Assembly (NCBI RefSeq): GCF_020618475.1
Contig: NZ_CP085335.1
Location: 2,108,001 to 2,172,000, forward strand
Length of the DNA: 64,000 nt
Reading direction: 5' to 3'
From: Haladaptatus halobius
Lineage (GTDB): Archaea; Halobacteriota; Halobacteria; Halobacteriales; Haladaptataceae
Part shown: piece after piece, positions 1 through 8,089 of the stretch
Layout: each line of letters starts with the position of its first letter
How positions within the stretch are numbered: the stretch's first letter is position 1
The notes under the pieces: model-generated
Database searches by the model: none
What the model saw: only the letters and a program-made list of their open reading frames with translations
Told to the model about the DNA's origin: nothing
Position numbers and translations under genes: made by a program

Positions 1-298
1 TCGCCGTCGACCAGTTGTACACCGGCCTGTCCCCCGATCTTCTGCGCGTCGTCGGTGAACGTCCCCGGCGTGACGACGGCACCGTCGTCGACCCCGTACT
101 GCTTACAGAGCATGACGAACTATTGAAGCGCCTTCCCGCTGACACCCTCGCCGGTCGCCGGTCTCGCCCAGATGAGACCCTCCGCGCCTTCGCGTTGGAG
201 CGTGACGAACGACTTTCCGGATTTCGTCGTCACTTGCGTCTGCCACCCTGTTTCTGCCACAGGGCCACGACGGACCGAGCGAACTTCGACTGCTCCAT
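1..298 (-). pseudogene. Mrr-like restriction endonuclease domain protein, interrupted and running off the left edge
   Basis: The 5' part (ATG at 298) reads as a helical N-terminus ending ALWQKQG. A one-base shift in the C run at 246-248 is then needed to enter the frame GWQTQVTTKSG, REGAEGLIWAR, VSGKALQ. An in-frame TAG follows at 120-122, and the same frame continues through FVMLCKQYGVDDGAVVTPG and FTDDAQKIGGQAGVQLVDG to the edge. The order of a central beta-strand block, a GVDxGxVVTPGxFT segment and a GVxLVDG end matches Mrr-type nuclease domains, which cut (often modified) DNA. The usual catalytic Asp and QxK residues are not recognisable, so the domain may have been inactive before it broke. 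Q-TAG-F suggests CAG became TAG. The domain call is from motif recognition only. Confidence 0.55.
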
Positions 299-364
299 CT
301 TCCATATCATGGTCTGCGGGGGGACGCGGGGTTTGTGCTGGTTTCCTCACTCATTGTATGAAAA

Positions 365-1783
365 CTATCTCATACATCGTTGCCTGCGCCTGACGACGAG
401 AAACGCCGCCGCCGCGAGCGCGACGAGCGCGACTGACACGTCGAATCCCCGAAGGTCGCCTTTCGAGACCGTCAGCGCGGTAATCGGCTGTTCGGTCGGA
501 ACGGGCGTGGCCGTCGAAGTCGCCGCGGTCGCGATGGTCGTGGTCGTCGCCGTCGTCGTTGTGGTGGTGGTCGTCGTGGTTGTGGTCGGCGGAGTATGTG
601 TCTTCGGCGGTGCAGAAGCGACGACGCCTTTGACCGTGATGTCCTGGTTGTGTAGTTCGACCGTGAATTCCGTGTCCGACGCAACGCTACTGAAATCGAA
701 CGACGTACCGAACGTTCAATTTTCCGTGACCGTCGCGGTCTCCGGCCAGAAGAACGGGTTCTTTCCTTCGTCGAACGCGGTGACGTTGATCGTCGTCCCC
801 GGCGCGAGCGTCGTGTTCCCTCCGATGGTCGTCTCGTTCTCCACGACTATCACGTCGCCCGTGTAGTCGAGTTCGACCCGACGTTCGACGACGGTGAAAC
901 TCGTCGTCGCCGTCTCGGGGTCGTTGACCAAGGGATTGTCCGCACCGATCTCGAACGTGACCTCGTACTCGTCGCCGACTTCGATGCCGTACTCAGGCTT
1001 CAAAGTGTCGAGAACGAGATAGAGCTTATCGTTTTCTTCGTTCAAAAATCGCGTCGCATCGGTACCGTCGAACTCGTTCGGTTAGGTGTTTCGCTCGTAG
1101 TTGGATTCGTAGAAGCTGACGGTGACGTTCTCGGCACCGCCGCTGAGATTCGGCCGCTCGATGAACCCGCCGAGACCGGAGGCGTCGAGCGCGAGCACGA
1201 ACTGGTCACCTTTCGCTATCGTCCCGTTCTCCGTCTCGGACGCCGCCTTCCGCAGGTCGTCGGGGGATTCGAACTTCGAAACGTCGGTGTTGGCCGGGAG
1301 AACCATCATCTTCGCATCGCCCGTTTCGCGCTCTTTCACCGTGAACGACCCGACTTCCTGCGTGATACCGCCGACCGTGACGTTCATGTCGTACATGCCG
1401 CGCTGGAGCGGCCCGGTTTCCGAGAGGATCTCGGCAGTGCGGCCACACATACCGCCTTCGACCAGCGTGACGGCACTCTTGTTGTCTCTGACCTGGTAGG
1501 TGTTGATGGCGAGCGTCGTCTTCCCTTTCGGCACCTTCACCTGCACCCAGAATCCGTCGTCCGGTGACCCGAGGTTCACGGTCGCCCGTTCGCTCGCGCG
1601 GACGGTGACCTCGATAACGTCGCCGCGCTCGTCGCTGACGGTCGTGTCCGCAAAATTCGCTTGCTTCGCGTCCACGACGCCGGACGTAACCAGCGGCGCG
1701 ACGACGAGCGAGCAGAGGAGGATGGCGACCAGCCACGTCGGTGCGTTATCGTCAGTGTTCAACGGTAGACACCCATTCGACAT
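365..1783 (-). pseudogene. Surface glycoprotein-like secreted protein with two in-frame stop codons
   Basis: One reading frame of 473 codons runs from ATG at 1783 to TAG at 365, broken by TAA at 1082-1084 (codon 234) and TGA at 716-718 (codon 356). Residues about 16-37 are a hydrophobic signal segment ending near VVDAKQ. The middle has repeated beta-rich BGTF-like stretches with Asn-x-Thr sequons. After the second stop comes a long threonine run (codons about 397-427), then a transmembrane helix and an Arg-rich tail, the normal C-terminal anchor of haloarchaeal cell-surface proteins. Since the anchor lies beyond both stops and in frame, the gene was recently whole. A TATA-like ATTTATACCA lies at 1891-1900 on this strand. 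Stop readthrough is possible but less likely than decay. Confidence 0.75.
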
Positions 1784-1946
1784 TTTCGATGAGGGAGTTT
1801 TCGAAACCGGGTATTCCGGCGCACTAGGGCGTCAGTGGCCGGAGTCGATGATGTCTGCATGGTAGAATACGAGAGGTATTATAGTCCAATTGGTATAAAT
1901 TCGTCCGTAAATACCGCACGTGATAATCAGGACTCAGGTGCCGCGG

Positions 1947-2450
1947 TCAGCGGTCGTCCTGCAGTCGTTCGTACGCTCGATTGACTCGTTTGAACGCCTC
2001 CTCGTTCCCGTCCTTCCGGTCGGGGTGGGCGCTCTTTACCTTCTTGCGGTACGCTTGCCGAACCGCATCGTCGTCCGCGTCCGGCGAGAGTCCTAGGATT
2101 CGGTACGCCTCCGCCACACTCGGACCGGACGGGCCGCCGACCGCGGCTTGCGTGCGCGCGCGGTCGTACGTTCGTCGGCGCGTTCGCTGGCGCGTCCGGC
2201 GGTGCGATCGCTCGCGCGTCGCGCCGGAATTCGGCCCAAATCCGGCGTTCGCGTCACCGTACACCGCCTCCCGCTCGACCTTCTCGGCGAGACGTCCCGT
2301 CGCGTGGTACCACAGGATGGCCGCCGTGATGCCGAACGGCACCGCGAAGACGACGAGAAACAGGTTGTACACTAAACCAAGAGTTCCCAACGAAACCGTG
2401 ATACCGGCGAAGACGGCGGCGATACCGAGCAGGAGGCGCGACCTGTGCAC
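1947..2450 (-). CDS. Membrane-anchored J-domain (DnaJ-like) protein
   Basis: The 167-residue protein has two hydrophobic helices (about residues 5-47), a basic Arg/Thr-rich linker, and a C-terminal J domain (about 110-165) with the HPD tripeptide at 142-144 that stimulates Hsp70 ATPase. The J domain at the C-terminus after a membrane anchor is the arrangement of many small haloarchaeal DnaJ-like proteins, not of true DnaJ, since no zinc-finger or C-terminal peptide-binding regions are present. It probably recruits DnaK to the membrane. The gene stands alone, divergent from the HIT zinc-finger gene at 2528. Confidence 0.85.
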   Translation of the reverse strand: MHRSRLLLGIAAVFAGITVSLGTLGLVYNLFLVVFAVPFGITAAILWYHATGRLAEKVEREAVYGDANAGFGPNSGATRERSHRRTRQRTRRRTYDRARTQAAVGGPSGPSVAEAYRILGLSPDADDDAVRQAYRKKVKSAHPDRKDGNEEAFKRVNRAYERLQDDR

Positions 2451-2527
2451 GAGTTCGCTACGAGCGGGCGGGTGTTAAGCCTCTCGCCGCCCCCACACTG
2501 ATACCGCTCGCCGTTGAACCGTCGAGT

Positions 2528-2749
2528 ATGAGCGTCAGTGGCCTGTGCCAGATCTGTGAAGCCGCCGAGGCGACCCACGACTGCGATCGCTGCGGCGCCC
2601 TCGTCTGCACCGAACACTGGAACCGCGAGAGCGGCCTCTGCGTCGAGTGCATGGCGGAGGTCGGCGGGGGACGGGAGCAGAAACCCAAAGAACCGGGGGC
2701 GGAGGACATCACCCCGCCGGACACCGACGACGGCACGCACCAGCTCTGA
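2528..2749 (+). CDS. Small HIT-type zinc-finger protein
   Basis: This 73-residue protein carries C7-x2-C10, C19-x2-C22, C27, H30 and C38-x2-C41, the treble-clef ligand spacing of HIT/B-box-like zinc fingers, followed by a disordered, charged Pro/Glu/Asp tail. The fold binds two zinc ions. The partner is unknown and could be nucleic acid or protein. It converges on pyrF, whose end lies 29 bases away. The start at 2528 gives a short conserved-looking N-terminus directly before the first Cys pair. Confidence 0.75.
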   Translation: MSVSGLCQICEAAEATHDCDRCGALVCTEHWNRESGLCVECMAEVGGGREQKPKEPGAEDITPPDTDDGTHQL

Positions 2750-2778
2750 GAACGCCGATTCGCCGCTCGAGAACCGGC

Positions 2779-3576
2779 CTACCGATAACGGTTCAACTGC
2801 TTTTTGAGTCGCTTCGCCGCCTGCCCCGCCGCCTTATCGAAGTGCTCGCCCGCGTCCTTGCCCGCGAAGATGATTCCCCGCGAGGAGTTGACCAGCCCCG
2901 CTCCGTCCGCGAGGGCGTGGGTCGCCGCCGCCTCCGCGTCGCCGCCCTGCGCCCCGACGCCGGGAACGAGGAACGGGAGGTTCGGCACTCGTTCCCGGAT
3001 TTCTTCGAGTTCGTCCGGGGTCGTCGCGCCGACGACGAGTCCGACGTTCCCGTTCGCGTTCCAGAGGTCGGCGAGCGAGGCGACCCGCTCGTACACCGAC
3101 TCGCCCGACGCCAATTCGAGGTCTTGAACGTCGGTTCCGCCGGGGTTGGAGGTTCGACAGAGAATGAACACGCCCTTCTCCTCGTGCGAGAGGAACGGTT
3201 CGAGCGAGTCGCGGCCCATGTAGGGATTGACCGTGATGGCGTCGGCCTTATCAAGCAGTTCCGCGTACTTTCTGGCCGTGTTGCCGATATCGGCGCGTTT
3301 CGCGTCCAACAGAACCGGCACGTCCTTTCCGTGCGCGTACGCGATGGTCTCTTGGAGCGCGGCCCATCCGTCGGCGTCCTCGTAGAAGGCGAGGTTCGGC
3401 TTGAACGCCGCCGCGTGTTCGTGCGTCGCGTCGATGATCCGGCGGTTGAACGCCCATCGCGGCAGGTCGTACTCGGCGAGGTGCTCGGGGATGCGGTCGA
3501 TGTCCGCGTCGAGGCCGACGGAGACGATGCTGTCGGTCGCCACGATGCGATCCGCGAGGCGGTCGAAAAAGTTCAT
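2779..3576 (-). CDS. pyrF: Orotidine 5'-phosphate decarboxylase
   Basis: It decarboxylates OMP to UMP, the last step of de novo pyrimidine synthesis. The 265-residue TIM barrel has GLD at 21-23, the phosphate/ribose-binding Lys at 59, the catalytic DAKRADIGNT block at 91-100 (Asp91, Lys93, Asp96), and the C-terminal phosphate-gripping SSRGIIFA motif. Its length and motif style fit the long (group II, PyrF-like) class used by haloarchaea. ATG at 3576 was chosen because it begins MNFFDRLADR, the family N-terminus. A longer open frame upstream is antisense to the HAD gene and has no family similarity. Confidence 0.96.
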   Translation of the reverse strand: MNFFDRLADRIVATDSIVSVGLDADIDRIPEHLAEYDLPRWAFNRRIIDATHEHAAAFKPNLAFYEDADGWAALQETIAYAHGKDVPVLLDAKRADIGNTARKYAELLDKADAITVNPYMGRDSLEPFLSHEEKGVFILCRTSNPGGTDVQDLELASGESVYERVASLADLWNANGNVGLVVGATTPDELEEIRERVPNLPFLVPGVGAQGGDAEAAATHALADGAGLVNSSRGIIFAGKDAGEHFDKAAGQAAKRLKKQLNRYR

Positions 3577-3648
3577 ATCCCGAGATTTTCGCGGTGAGTC
3601 ATGGATGTATCGAACTGATAAAGAGTGCTCGCGTCCTACCCGGAGCAA

Positions 3649-4305
3649 ATGCGCGTAACCGCCGTGGGTTTCGACCTCGACGACACACTCGCTGTGACCG
3701 AGCGGCCGCGAGACGAACTTCTCGCGGCCGCGACGGACGCAGTGGACGCCCCGACGCTCTCCCGCGACGAGTATCTCGACGCCCACGGTCGGCACCTCGC
3801 CAGCGAGACGCGACGGCCGATCTTCGCCGACCTGCTCTCCGACGAGAGCGATACCTCGCCCGACGAACTCGCGGAGGCCTACCGAACCGCGATACTCGAC
3901 GCCCTCACGCCGCTCGAAAACATCACTGACCTGTTCGAGACGCTCCGCCGCGACTACCGCGTCGGCGTGCTCACCAACGGTCCAGTCGTCGCTCAGCGGG
4001 GGAAACTCGCGGAACTCGGGTGGGATGGTCGCTTCGACGCGGCAGTCGTCACGGGCGAACTTGACGCCGGGAAGCCCGACGGGCGAGCGTTCGAGACGCT
4101 CTGTGCCGAACTCGACTCGCCGCCGAACGAGACGGTGTATGTCGGCGACGACCCAGAGATGGACGTTCGGGGCGCGAAAGATGCGGGGCTGATGGCGGTG
4201 CAAGTCCTGTACCCGAACGGGCCGGAACCGGAACCGGCGGCCGACGCCTACGTCGACCGCGACGAACTCGTCACGAAGTTGCCCGACGTGCTCGCGTCGC
4301 TCTAA
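3649..4305 (+). CDS. HAD-superfamily hydrolase
   Basis: This 218-residue HAD phosphatase has motif I DLDDT (residues 9-13, nucleophile Asp9 and acid/base Asp11), motif II LTNGP, the motif III Lys in DAGKPDG, and motif IV GDDPEMDV. The helical cap between motifs I and II is the C1 type found in phosphoglycolate phosphatase and pyrimidine-nucleotidase relatives. The substrate cannot be told from sequence. ATG at 3649 puts the first beta strand (RVTAVGFDLDD) at the very N-terminus, so the upstream GTG-like starts are not needed. Its 3' end overlaps the next gene on the other strand by four bases. Confidence 0.9.
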   Translation: MRVTAVGFDLDDTLAVTERPRDELLAAATDAVDAPTLSRDEYLDAHGRHLASETRRPIFADLLSDESDTSPDELAEAYRTAILDALTPLENITDLFETLRRDYRVGVLTNGPVVAQRGKLAELGWDGRFDAAVVTGELDAGKPDGRAFETLCAELDSPPNETVYVGDDPEMDVRGAKDAGLMAVQVLYPNGPEPEPAADAYVDRDELVTKLPDVLASL

Positions 4306-4691
4306 CGAACCGCCGCGACGAGGGCGTCGACGGCGCGTTTGACCTCCGCACCGCTCTCGACGAAGACGAGGACGCGGGGCGGTTCGACCGCCTTCGGACG
4401 GACGCGGAGACCGGCTTCGCGGGCCACCTTCTCCGCGTCCTCGATACCTTCGGAGAGTTCGACGCGAACCCGGTCGGACTGGACGAACACGCCCGCGACG
4501 ACCTTACCGCCACCGTCGACCTCGCCGTTCCGTTCGATCTCGTAGGCCAGCGCACCGTCGGCGGTCGGTTCGACGTTCCGGTTCGCGTTCACGACACCGA
4601 GCGAATCGAGCGGCGGATCTTCGCGGCCGTCGACCTCGGACGAGAGAATCTGCGCGATGCGTACCCCGTCGGTGACTCTATCCTCGACCAT
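4302..4691 (-). CDS. Conserved haloarchaeal protein of unknown function
   Basis: The 129-residue acidic soluble protein has no signal peptide, membrane segment or Cys motif. It begins with a short helix containing VRIAQILSSEVDGRE, then alternating beta strands, and ends with a helix ESGAEVKRAVDALVAAV. I do not recognise a named family beyond its haloarchaeal character. The overlap of its 3' end with the convergent HAD gene and its location just downstream of the DUF2240 gene on the same strand (24-base gap) suggest co-transcription with the latter. Confidence 0.75.
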   Translation of the reverse strand: MVEDRVTDGVRIAQILSSEVDGREDPPLDSLGVVNANRNVEPTADGALAYEIERNGEVDGGGKVVAGVFVQSDRVRVELSEGIEDAEKVAREAGLRVRPKAVEPPRVLVFVESGAEVKRAVDALVAAVR

Positions 4692-4715
4692 ACGCTCCGT
4701 AGACGAGGCGGAGGC

Positions 4716-5162
4716 TTACACTTTGAGGTCTGCGAGCGCCTCGTCGGCTTCGGCGCTCACGTCGATGCTCCTCCGGCGGGCGTAGAGGATAGCCGCCGCT
4801 TCGACCGTGACGCCGACGCGCTGCTGGAGTTCGTTTATCTCGGCGACCGCGGTCTGTTTCGCGGTGCCGCCGGAGACGACCTTGTCGAGCACCTTCTCGA
4901 ACGTCGATTGCTCCTGTAGGAGGCGCTCGTCGGGGGTGAACTCCTCCGGTATCTCGACTGCGGCTGGGTCGAACTCCGCGACCAGTTCGTCGCCCTCGTG
5001 CGCGAGCAGTCCTTGACCGCTGGCGACGTTCACCAGTCGCTTCGCTTGGTCGGGTGAGAACCAGTCGCGGTCGAGCGACAGCGCAACGACGAACTCGCTT
5101 TTCCGCATTCGTTCGCGGCCCTTCTGTTGAAACGGAGCGGCGACGGCGATCCGCAGACTCAT
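4716..5162 (-). CDS. DUF2240 family protein
   Basis: The 148-residue protein matches the archaeal DUF2240 pattern: an N-terminal winged-helix-like segment (MSLRIAVAAPFQQKG then SEFVVALSLDRDWFSPDQAKRL), a central acidic linker, and a C-terminal helix pair of about 45 residues including AVAEINELQQRVGVTVEAA. The domain is predicted to be DNA-binding-like and no function is established. The N-terminus at 5162 is the family start. It is divergent from rps8e with about 90 bases between, so the two genes have separate promoters. Confidence 0.82.
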   Translation of the reverse strand: MSLRIAVAAPFQQKGRERMRKSEFVVALSLDRDWFSPDQAKRLVNVASGQGLLAHEGDELVAEFDPAAVEIPEEFTPDERLLQEQSTFEKVLDKVVSGGTAKQTAVAEINELQQRVGVTVEAAAILYARRRSIDVSAEADEALADLKV

Positions 5163-5253
5163 CGTCCGGCGGAACTGAACGCGACGGCCTAAATCTGCCG
5201 ATGTCGAACCGCGAATCGAGTCATTGAAGTGTTTCGTCGCCGACCCTCACGAT

Positions 5254-5628
5254 ATGAAAGACCAAGGACGCTCCACGCGAAAGCGAACCGGCGGTCGATT
5301 GCGACCGATCAAGAAGAAAAAGAAGTACGAACTCGGTCGTGAACCGACCGAGACGCAGGTCGGCGAACCCCGATACCGCACCATCGACGCTCGCGGCCGC
5401 AACTCCAAGATTCGCGCGCTCACAACCGACGTCGCCAACGTGACCACCGACGGCGAGACGGTGAGTGCGACGATCACCGACGTGGTCGAGAATGGCGCGA
5501 ATCCGAACTACGCCCGCCGGAACATCATCACGAAGGGCGCCATCATCGACACGGACGAGGGCACGGCGCGCGTGACCTCCCGCCCCGGCCAGACCGGACA
5601 GGTCAACGCGGTGCTCGTGGACGAGTAA
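5254..5628 (+). CDS. rps8e: 30S ribosomal protein S8e
   Basis: At 124 residues this is the usual length for archaeal S8e. It starts MKDQGRSTRKRTGGRLRPI, followed by a lysine run and the beta-rich RNA-binding body with YRTIDARGRNSKIRAL and ENGANPNYARRNIITKGA, both strongly conserved in the family. It is a small-subunit protein present in archaea and eukaryotes but not bacteria. ATG at 5254 is the family start. It is monocistronic here, and the next gene is convergent. Confidence 0.97.
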   Translation: MKDQGRSTRKRTGGRLRPIKKKKKYELGREPTETQVGEPRYRTIDARGRNSKIRALTTDVANVTTDGETVSATITDVVENGANPNYARRNIITKGAIIDTDEGTARVTSRPGQTGQVNAVLVDE

Positions 5629-5688
5629 CCGATTCGATTTTTCTCCGATTTCGGCGGGTTTCGAGCGACGACGCTCCCGTTTTCTCGT

Positions 5689-6111
5689 TCACTGAATCGA
5701 AGCGCCGAGCTGTTGTGCTAGTCCGAGCATATCGCTCTGCGTCCACGTTTCGACGAGTTCGCCGTCCTCGAAGCGGTTTATCTCGATGGCGGTCAGCGTC
5801 ACCCGCTTGCCCGTCGGGTCGATATCGAACAGCGGCCCTTCGTGAGTGCCGGTCATCGTCCACCGGAGGGTCACCGTGTCGGCCGCCGATATCGCGTCAT
5901 CGATGGTGAACTCCATATCCGGAAATATCTCCCGCGTCGTGCTAGTGAGCGCCCTGTACAGTTCCGGGCCGCGTAACTCCTCGGCGATGGCTCGGTCGTG
6001 GATGAAGTACTCAGATCCGACGAGTTCGTCCGCGACGGCCGGATTCTCACCGTTCCAGACCCCTCGGTAGAGTCTGTGAAGTCGTTCTTCGTGTTCTTCG
6101 GGTGTCGTCAT
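5689..6111 (-). CDS. SnoaL-like / ester cyclase family protein
   Basis: The 140-residue protein has an NTF2-like alpha+beta barrel sequence: N-terminal helices with LYRGVWNGENPAVADELV, a YFIHDRA segment, then FPDMEFTIDDAISAADTV and a long C-terminal beta region with FDIDPTGKRVTLTAIEINRFEDG. This is the pattern of the SnoaL-like polyketide-cyclase/ester-cyclase group. Most archaeal members have no known substrate, so cyclase activity should not be assumed. It is divergent from the FilR1-type regulator at 6227 and shares its promoter region, so the regulator may control it. Confidence 0.8.
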   Translation of the reverse strand: MTTPEEHEERLHRLYRGVWNGENPAVADELVGSEYFIHDRAIAEELRGPELYRALTSTTREIFPDMEFTIDDAISAADTVTLRWTMTGTHEGPLFDIDPTGKRVTLTAIEINRFEDGELVETWTQSDMLGLAQQLGASIQ

Positions 6112-6226
6112 CGGAGGTGGAGAATCGGTGCTGACGGTATTAATAGTGGCATGCTATCCGCGGAAACTGGGTCGGCGTGAAGCCGACGAACGAGGAATTA
6201 TGTGGTGCGCTCACAAAGGACATACC

Positions 6227-7051
6227 ATGTATTCGAGTTCGTCTCCGCTCGACGACATCGAGTTTCTCGCTCGGTCGGAGCATCGCGTCGGGGTGCTCGA
6301 CGCGCTGGCCGAACGACCCCGTGATCGGAACGACCTGCGCGCCGCGACGGGTGCCTCGTCGCCGACCATGGGGCGGATTCTCGCCGACTTCGAAAACCGA
6401 CGATGGGTCGCTCGGAACGAGGGAACCTACGAACTGACGCGGCTGGGCGAGTTCGTCGCCGAGATGTTTTTGGATCTCCGCAAGGCGATGGAGACGGAAC
6501 GAAAACTGCGAGACGTTTGGCAGTGGCTCCCGCGCGAGATGGACGGGTTCACGGTCGACCTGTTCGCCGACGCGGTGGTCTCTTACCCGGGCGCGGGGTA
6601 TCCGTACCAGCCCGTCGAACGCGTTACGCAACTCATCGAACGAACCGAGGCGATGCGCGGGTTCGGAACCACGGTGCTGAAATCGAGCAATCTCGAGACG
6701 GCCTGCCAATCCATCCTCGACGGCATGGAGTTCGAGTTCGTCTACTCGCCTGAAGTGTTGGAGGCGATCGTCTCGTGGAATCCCGCGAAAGTCGCCGAAG
6801 CGGCCGCCTGCGAGAACTGCACGACCTTGCTGCACGACTCCCTCCCCGACAACGAGTGGTGCGGGCTCGGCATCTACGACGACTGCGTCGGTATCTGCTG
6901 TCACGACATCGAAACGGGTACCCTTCGGGCGGTCGTGGACACCGACGCCCCGGAAGCACGCGCGTGGGCGGAGTCGGTCTACGAACGTGTCAGAAACGAG
7001 GCCCGACCGCTCGACGAGGACGCCCTCGTCTCGAGCGACCGACTCGCGTGA
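6227..7051 (+). CDS. Winged-helix transcriptional regulator with FilR1-type sensor domain
   Basis: The 274-residue regulator has an N-terminal winged helix (about residues 5-75) with LARSEHRVGVLDALAERP and a recognition helix around SSPTMGRILADFE. A C-terminal domain of about 170 residues follows, in the style of the methanogenesis regulator FilR1 (DUF1724), with FEFVYSPEVLEAI and a Cys-containing block (CENC, DDCVGICCHD). That domain is thought to bind a small ligand. ATG at 6227 is preferred: upstream in-frame starts overlap the promoter region of the divergent gene and add no conserved sequence. The six Cys residues in the sensor half could bind metal or sense redox state, which is an inference. 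Confidence 0.82.
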   Translation: MYSSSSPLDDIEFLARSEHRVGVLDALAERPRDRNDLRAATGASSPTMGRILADFENRRWVARNEGTYELTRLGEFVAEMFLDLRKAMETERKLRDVWQWLPREMDGFTVDLFADAVVSYPGAGYPYQPVERVTQLIERTEAMRGFGTTVLKSSNLETACQSILDGMEFEFVYSPEVLEAIVSWNPAKVAEAAACENCTTLLHDSLPDNEWCGLGIYDDCVGICCHDIETGTLRAVVDTDAPEARAWAESVYERVRNEARPLDEDALVSSDRLA

Positions 7052-7113
7052 GCAACCGTCCGTCTATCACCGAAGGAACGCTGCTTTCACGCGGTGAAAT
7101 ATTTCGCTAGACA

Positions 7114-7120
7114 TTTATAC
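7114..7120 (+). promoter_or_regulatory. TATA element of the short-peptide/methyltransferase unit
   Basis: TTTATAC lies 42 bases before the ATG of the 37-residue ORF at 7162, giving a predicted transcript start near 7143 and a short leader. No such element is visible just before 7278, which supports one transcript starting ahead of the small ORF. Confidence 0.45.
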
Positions 7121-7161
7121 GTCTCTCCCTGCAGTACCGTCTCGTACCGAGAGGCGAAGGT

Positions 7162-7275
7162 ATGAGCCCGAGACAACAGGACTCCCGAAGACGCGTGCCC
7201 GGCGAGGTTGACGTCGAGGACGATGCGGTCACGACCGATGACGATGTCGCCGCTTGCAGCGATGGAGCGTGCTGA
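7162..7275 (+). CDS. 37-residue acidic peptide with two C-terminal cysteines
   Basis: ATG at 7162 opens a 37-codon frame: a basic N-terminal third (MSPRQQDSRRR), an Asp-rich middle (EDDAVTTDDD) and the end AACSDGAC-stop. Two bases separate its TGA from the ATG of the membrane methyltransferase gene. About 70 percent of its codons end in G or C and the acidic bias is haloarchaeal, both consistent with real coding. I know no family for it. The Cys at the very C-terminus, directly upstream of a gene in the isoprenylcysteine-methyltransferase fold, raises the speculative idea of a modified peptide. It could equally be a translational-coupling leader. Confidence 0.45.
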   Translation: MSPRQQDSRRRVPGEVDVEDDAVTTDDDVAACSDGAC

Positions 7276-7277
7276 CG

Positions 7278-8051
7278 ATGCCGAACCGCTCCCTGCATCG
7301 CTACACGGCGTTCGGTTACGGTTGGATCGCGTACCTCGTCGCCTTGGCGTCGGTCGCGTACGCCGTCGGATTCCTTGCGAACGTCGTCCCGAAGTCGGTC
7401 GATTCCGGAGCCACGCACTCGCTCGGGAACCCATTGGTCGTGAACGTCGCTCTCATCGGCCTGTTCGGACTCCAGCACAGTCTGATGGCCCGCCCGGGCT
7501 TCAAGGCCGTGTGGACGCGGTTCGTTCCCGAACCGGTCGAACGCAGCACTTACGTCCTGCTCGCGAGTCTCGCGCTCGTCGTCCTCATGTGGGGGTGGCG
7601 GCCGCTCCCGGCGGTCGTCTGGCGGGTCGACGGCGTCCCGGAACCGCTCCTCTGGGCGGTCTACCTCGGGGGATGGCTCCTCATGTTCGCAGCCATCTAC
7701 ATGATAGACAAGGACGACCTCATGGGGCTCCGGCAGGTCAGGGCGTATCGAGCCGAGCGCGAACCGGAGCCGATAGACTTCCAGACGCCGTACCTGTATC
7801 GCTACGTTCGGCACCCACTCGTGACGGGGTTCGTGGTCGCATTTTGGGCGACCTCACGGATGACCGTCGGCCACCTCGTCTTCGCCGTCGGGATGACCGG
7901 CTACATCCTTGTCGGCGTGAAGCTCGAGGAGCGAGATCTCGTGGCCACCTTCGGGGACCGGTACCGTCGGTACCAGGCGGAGGTGCCCATGTTCGTCCCG
8001 CGGCCGGGGCGGGCGGTCTCGCCGTCGCCGGACGAGACGGACGACGGCTGA
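7278..8051 (+). CDS. Membrane methyltransferase of the MddA/NnrU/ICMT-like fold
   Basis: The 257-residue membrane protein has about six hydrophobic helices. Near residues 170-220 it shows PYLYRYVRHPLVTGF, then an LEERDLVATFGDRYRRYQ block, the RHP and E-E-R-D signature of isoprenylcysteine carboxyl methyltransferase relatives and of methanethiol S-methyltransferase MddA, which makes dimethyl sulfide. Haloarchaeal members are usually annotated as methanethiol S-methyltransferase, but neither substrate nor SAM use can be shown here. ATG at 7278 starts MPNRSLHRYTAFGYG; an earlier start would overlap the small ORF. A soluble methyltransferase follows 38 bases downstream. Confidence 0.75.
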   Translation: MPNRSLHRYTAFGYGWIAYLVALASVAYAVGFLANVVPKSVDSGATHSLGNPLVVNVALIGLFGLQHSLMARPGFKAVWTRFVPEPVERSTYVLLASLALVVLMWGWRPLPAVVWRVDGVPEPLLWAVYLGGWLLMFAAIYMIDKDDLMGLRQVRAYRAEREPEPIDFQTPYLYRYVRHPLVTGFVVAFWATSRMTVGHLVFAVGMTGYILVGVKLEERDLVATFGDRYRRYQAEVPMFVPRPGRAVSPSPDETDDG

Positions 8052-8089
8052 AAAGTGACCACCATCTCAGTAACAATCAGGAGTCAATC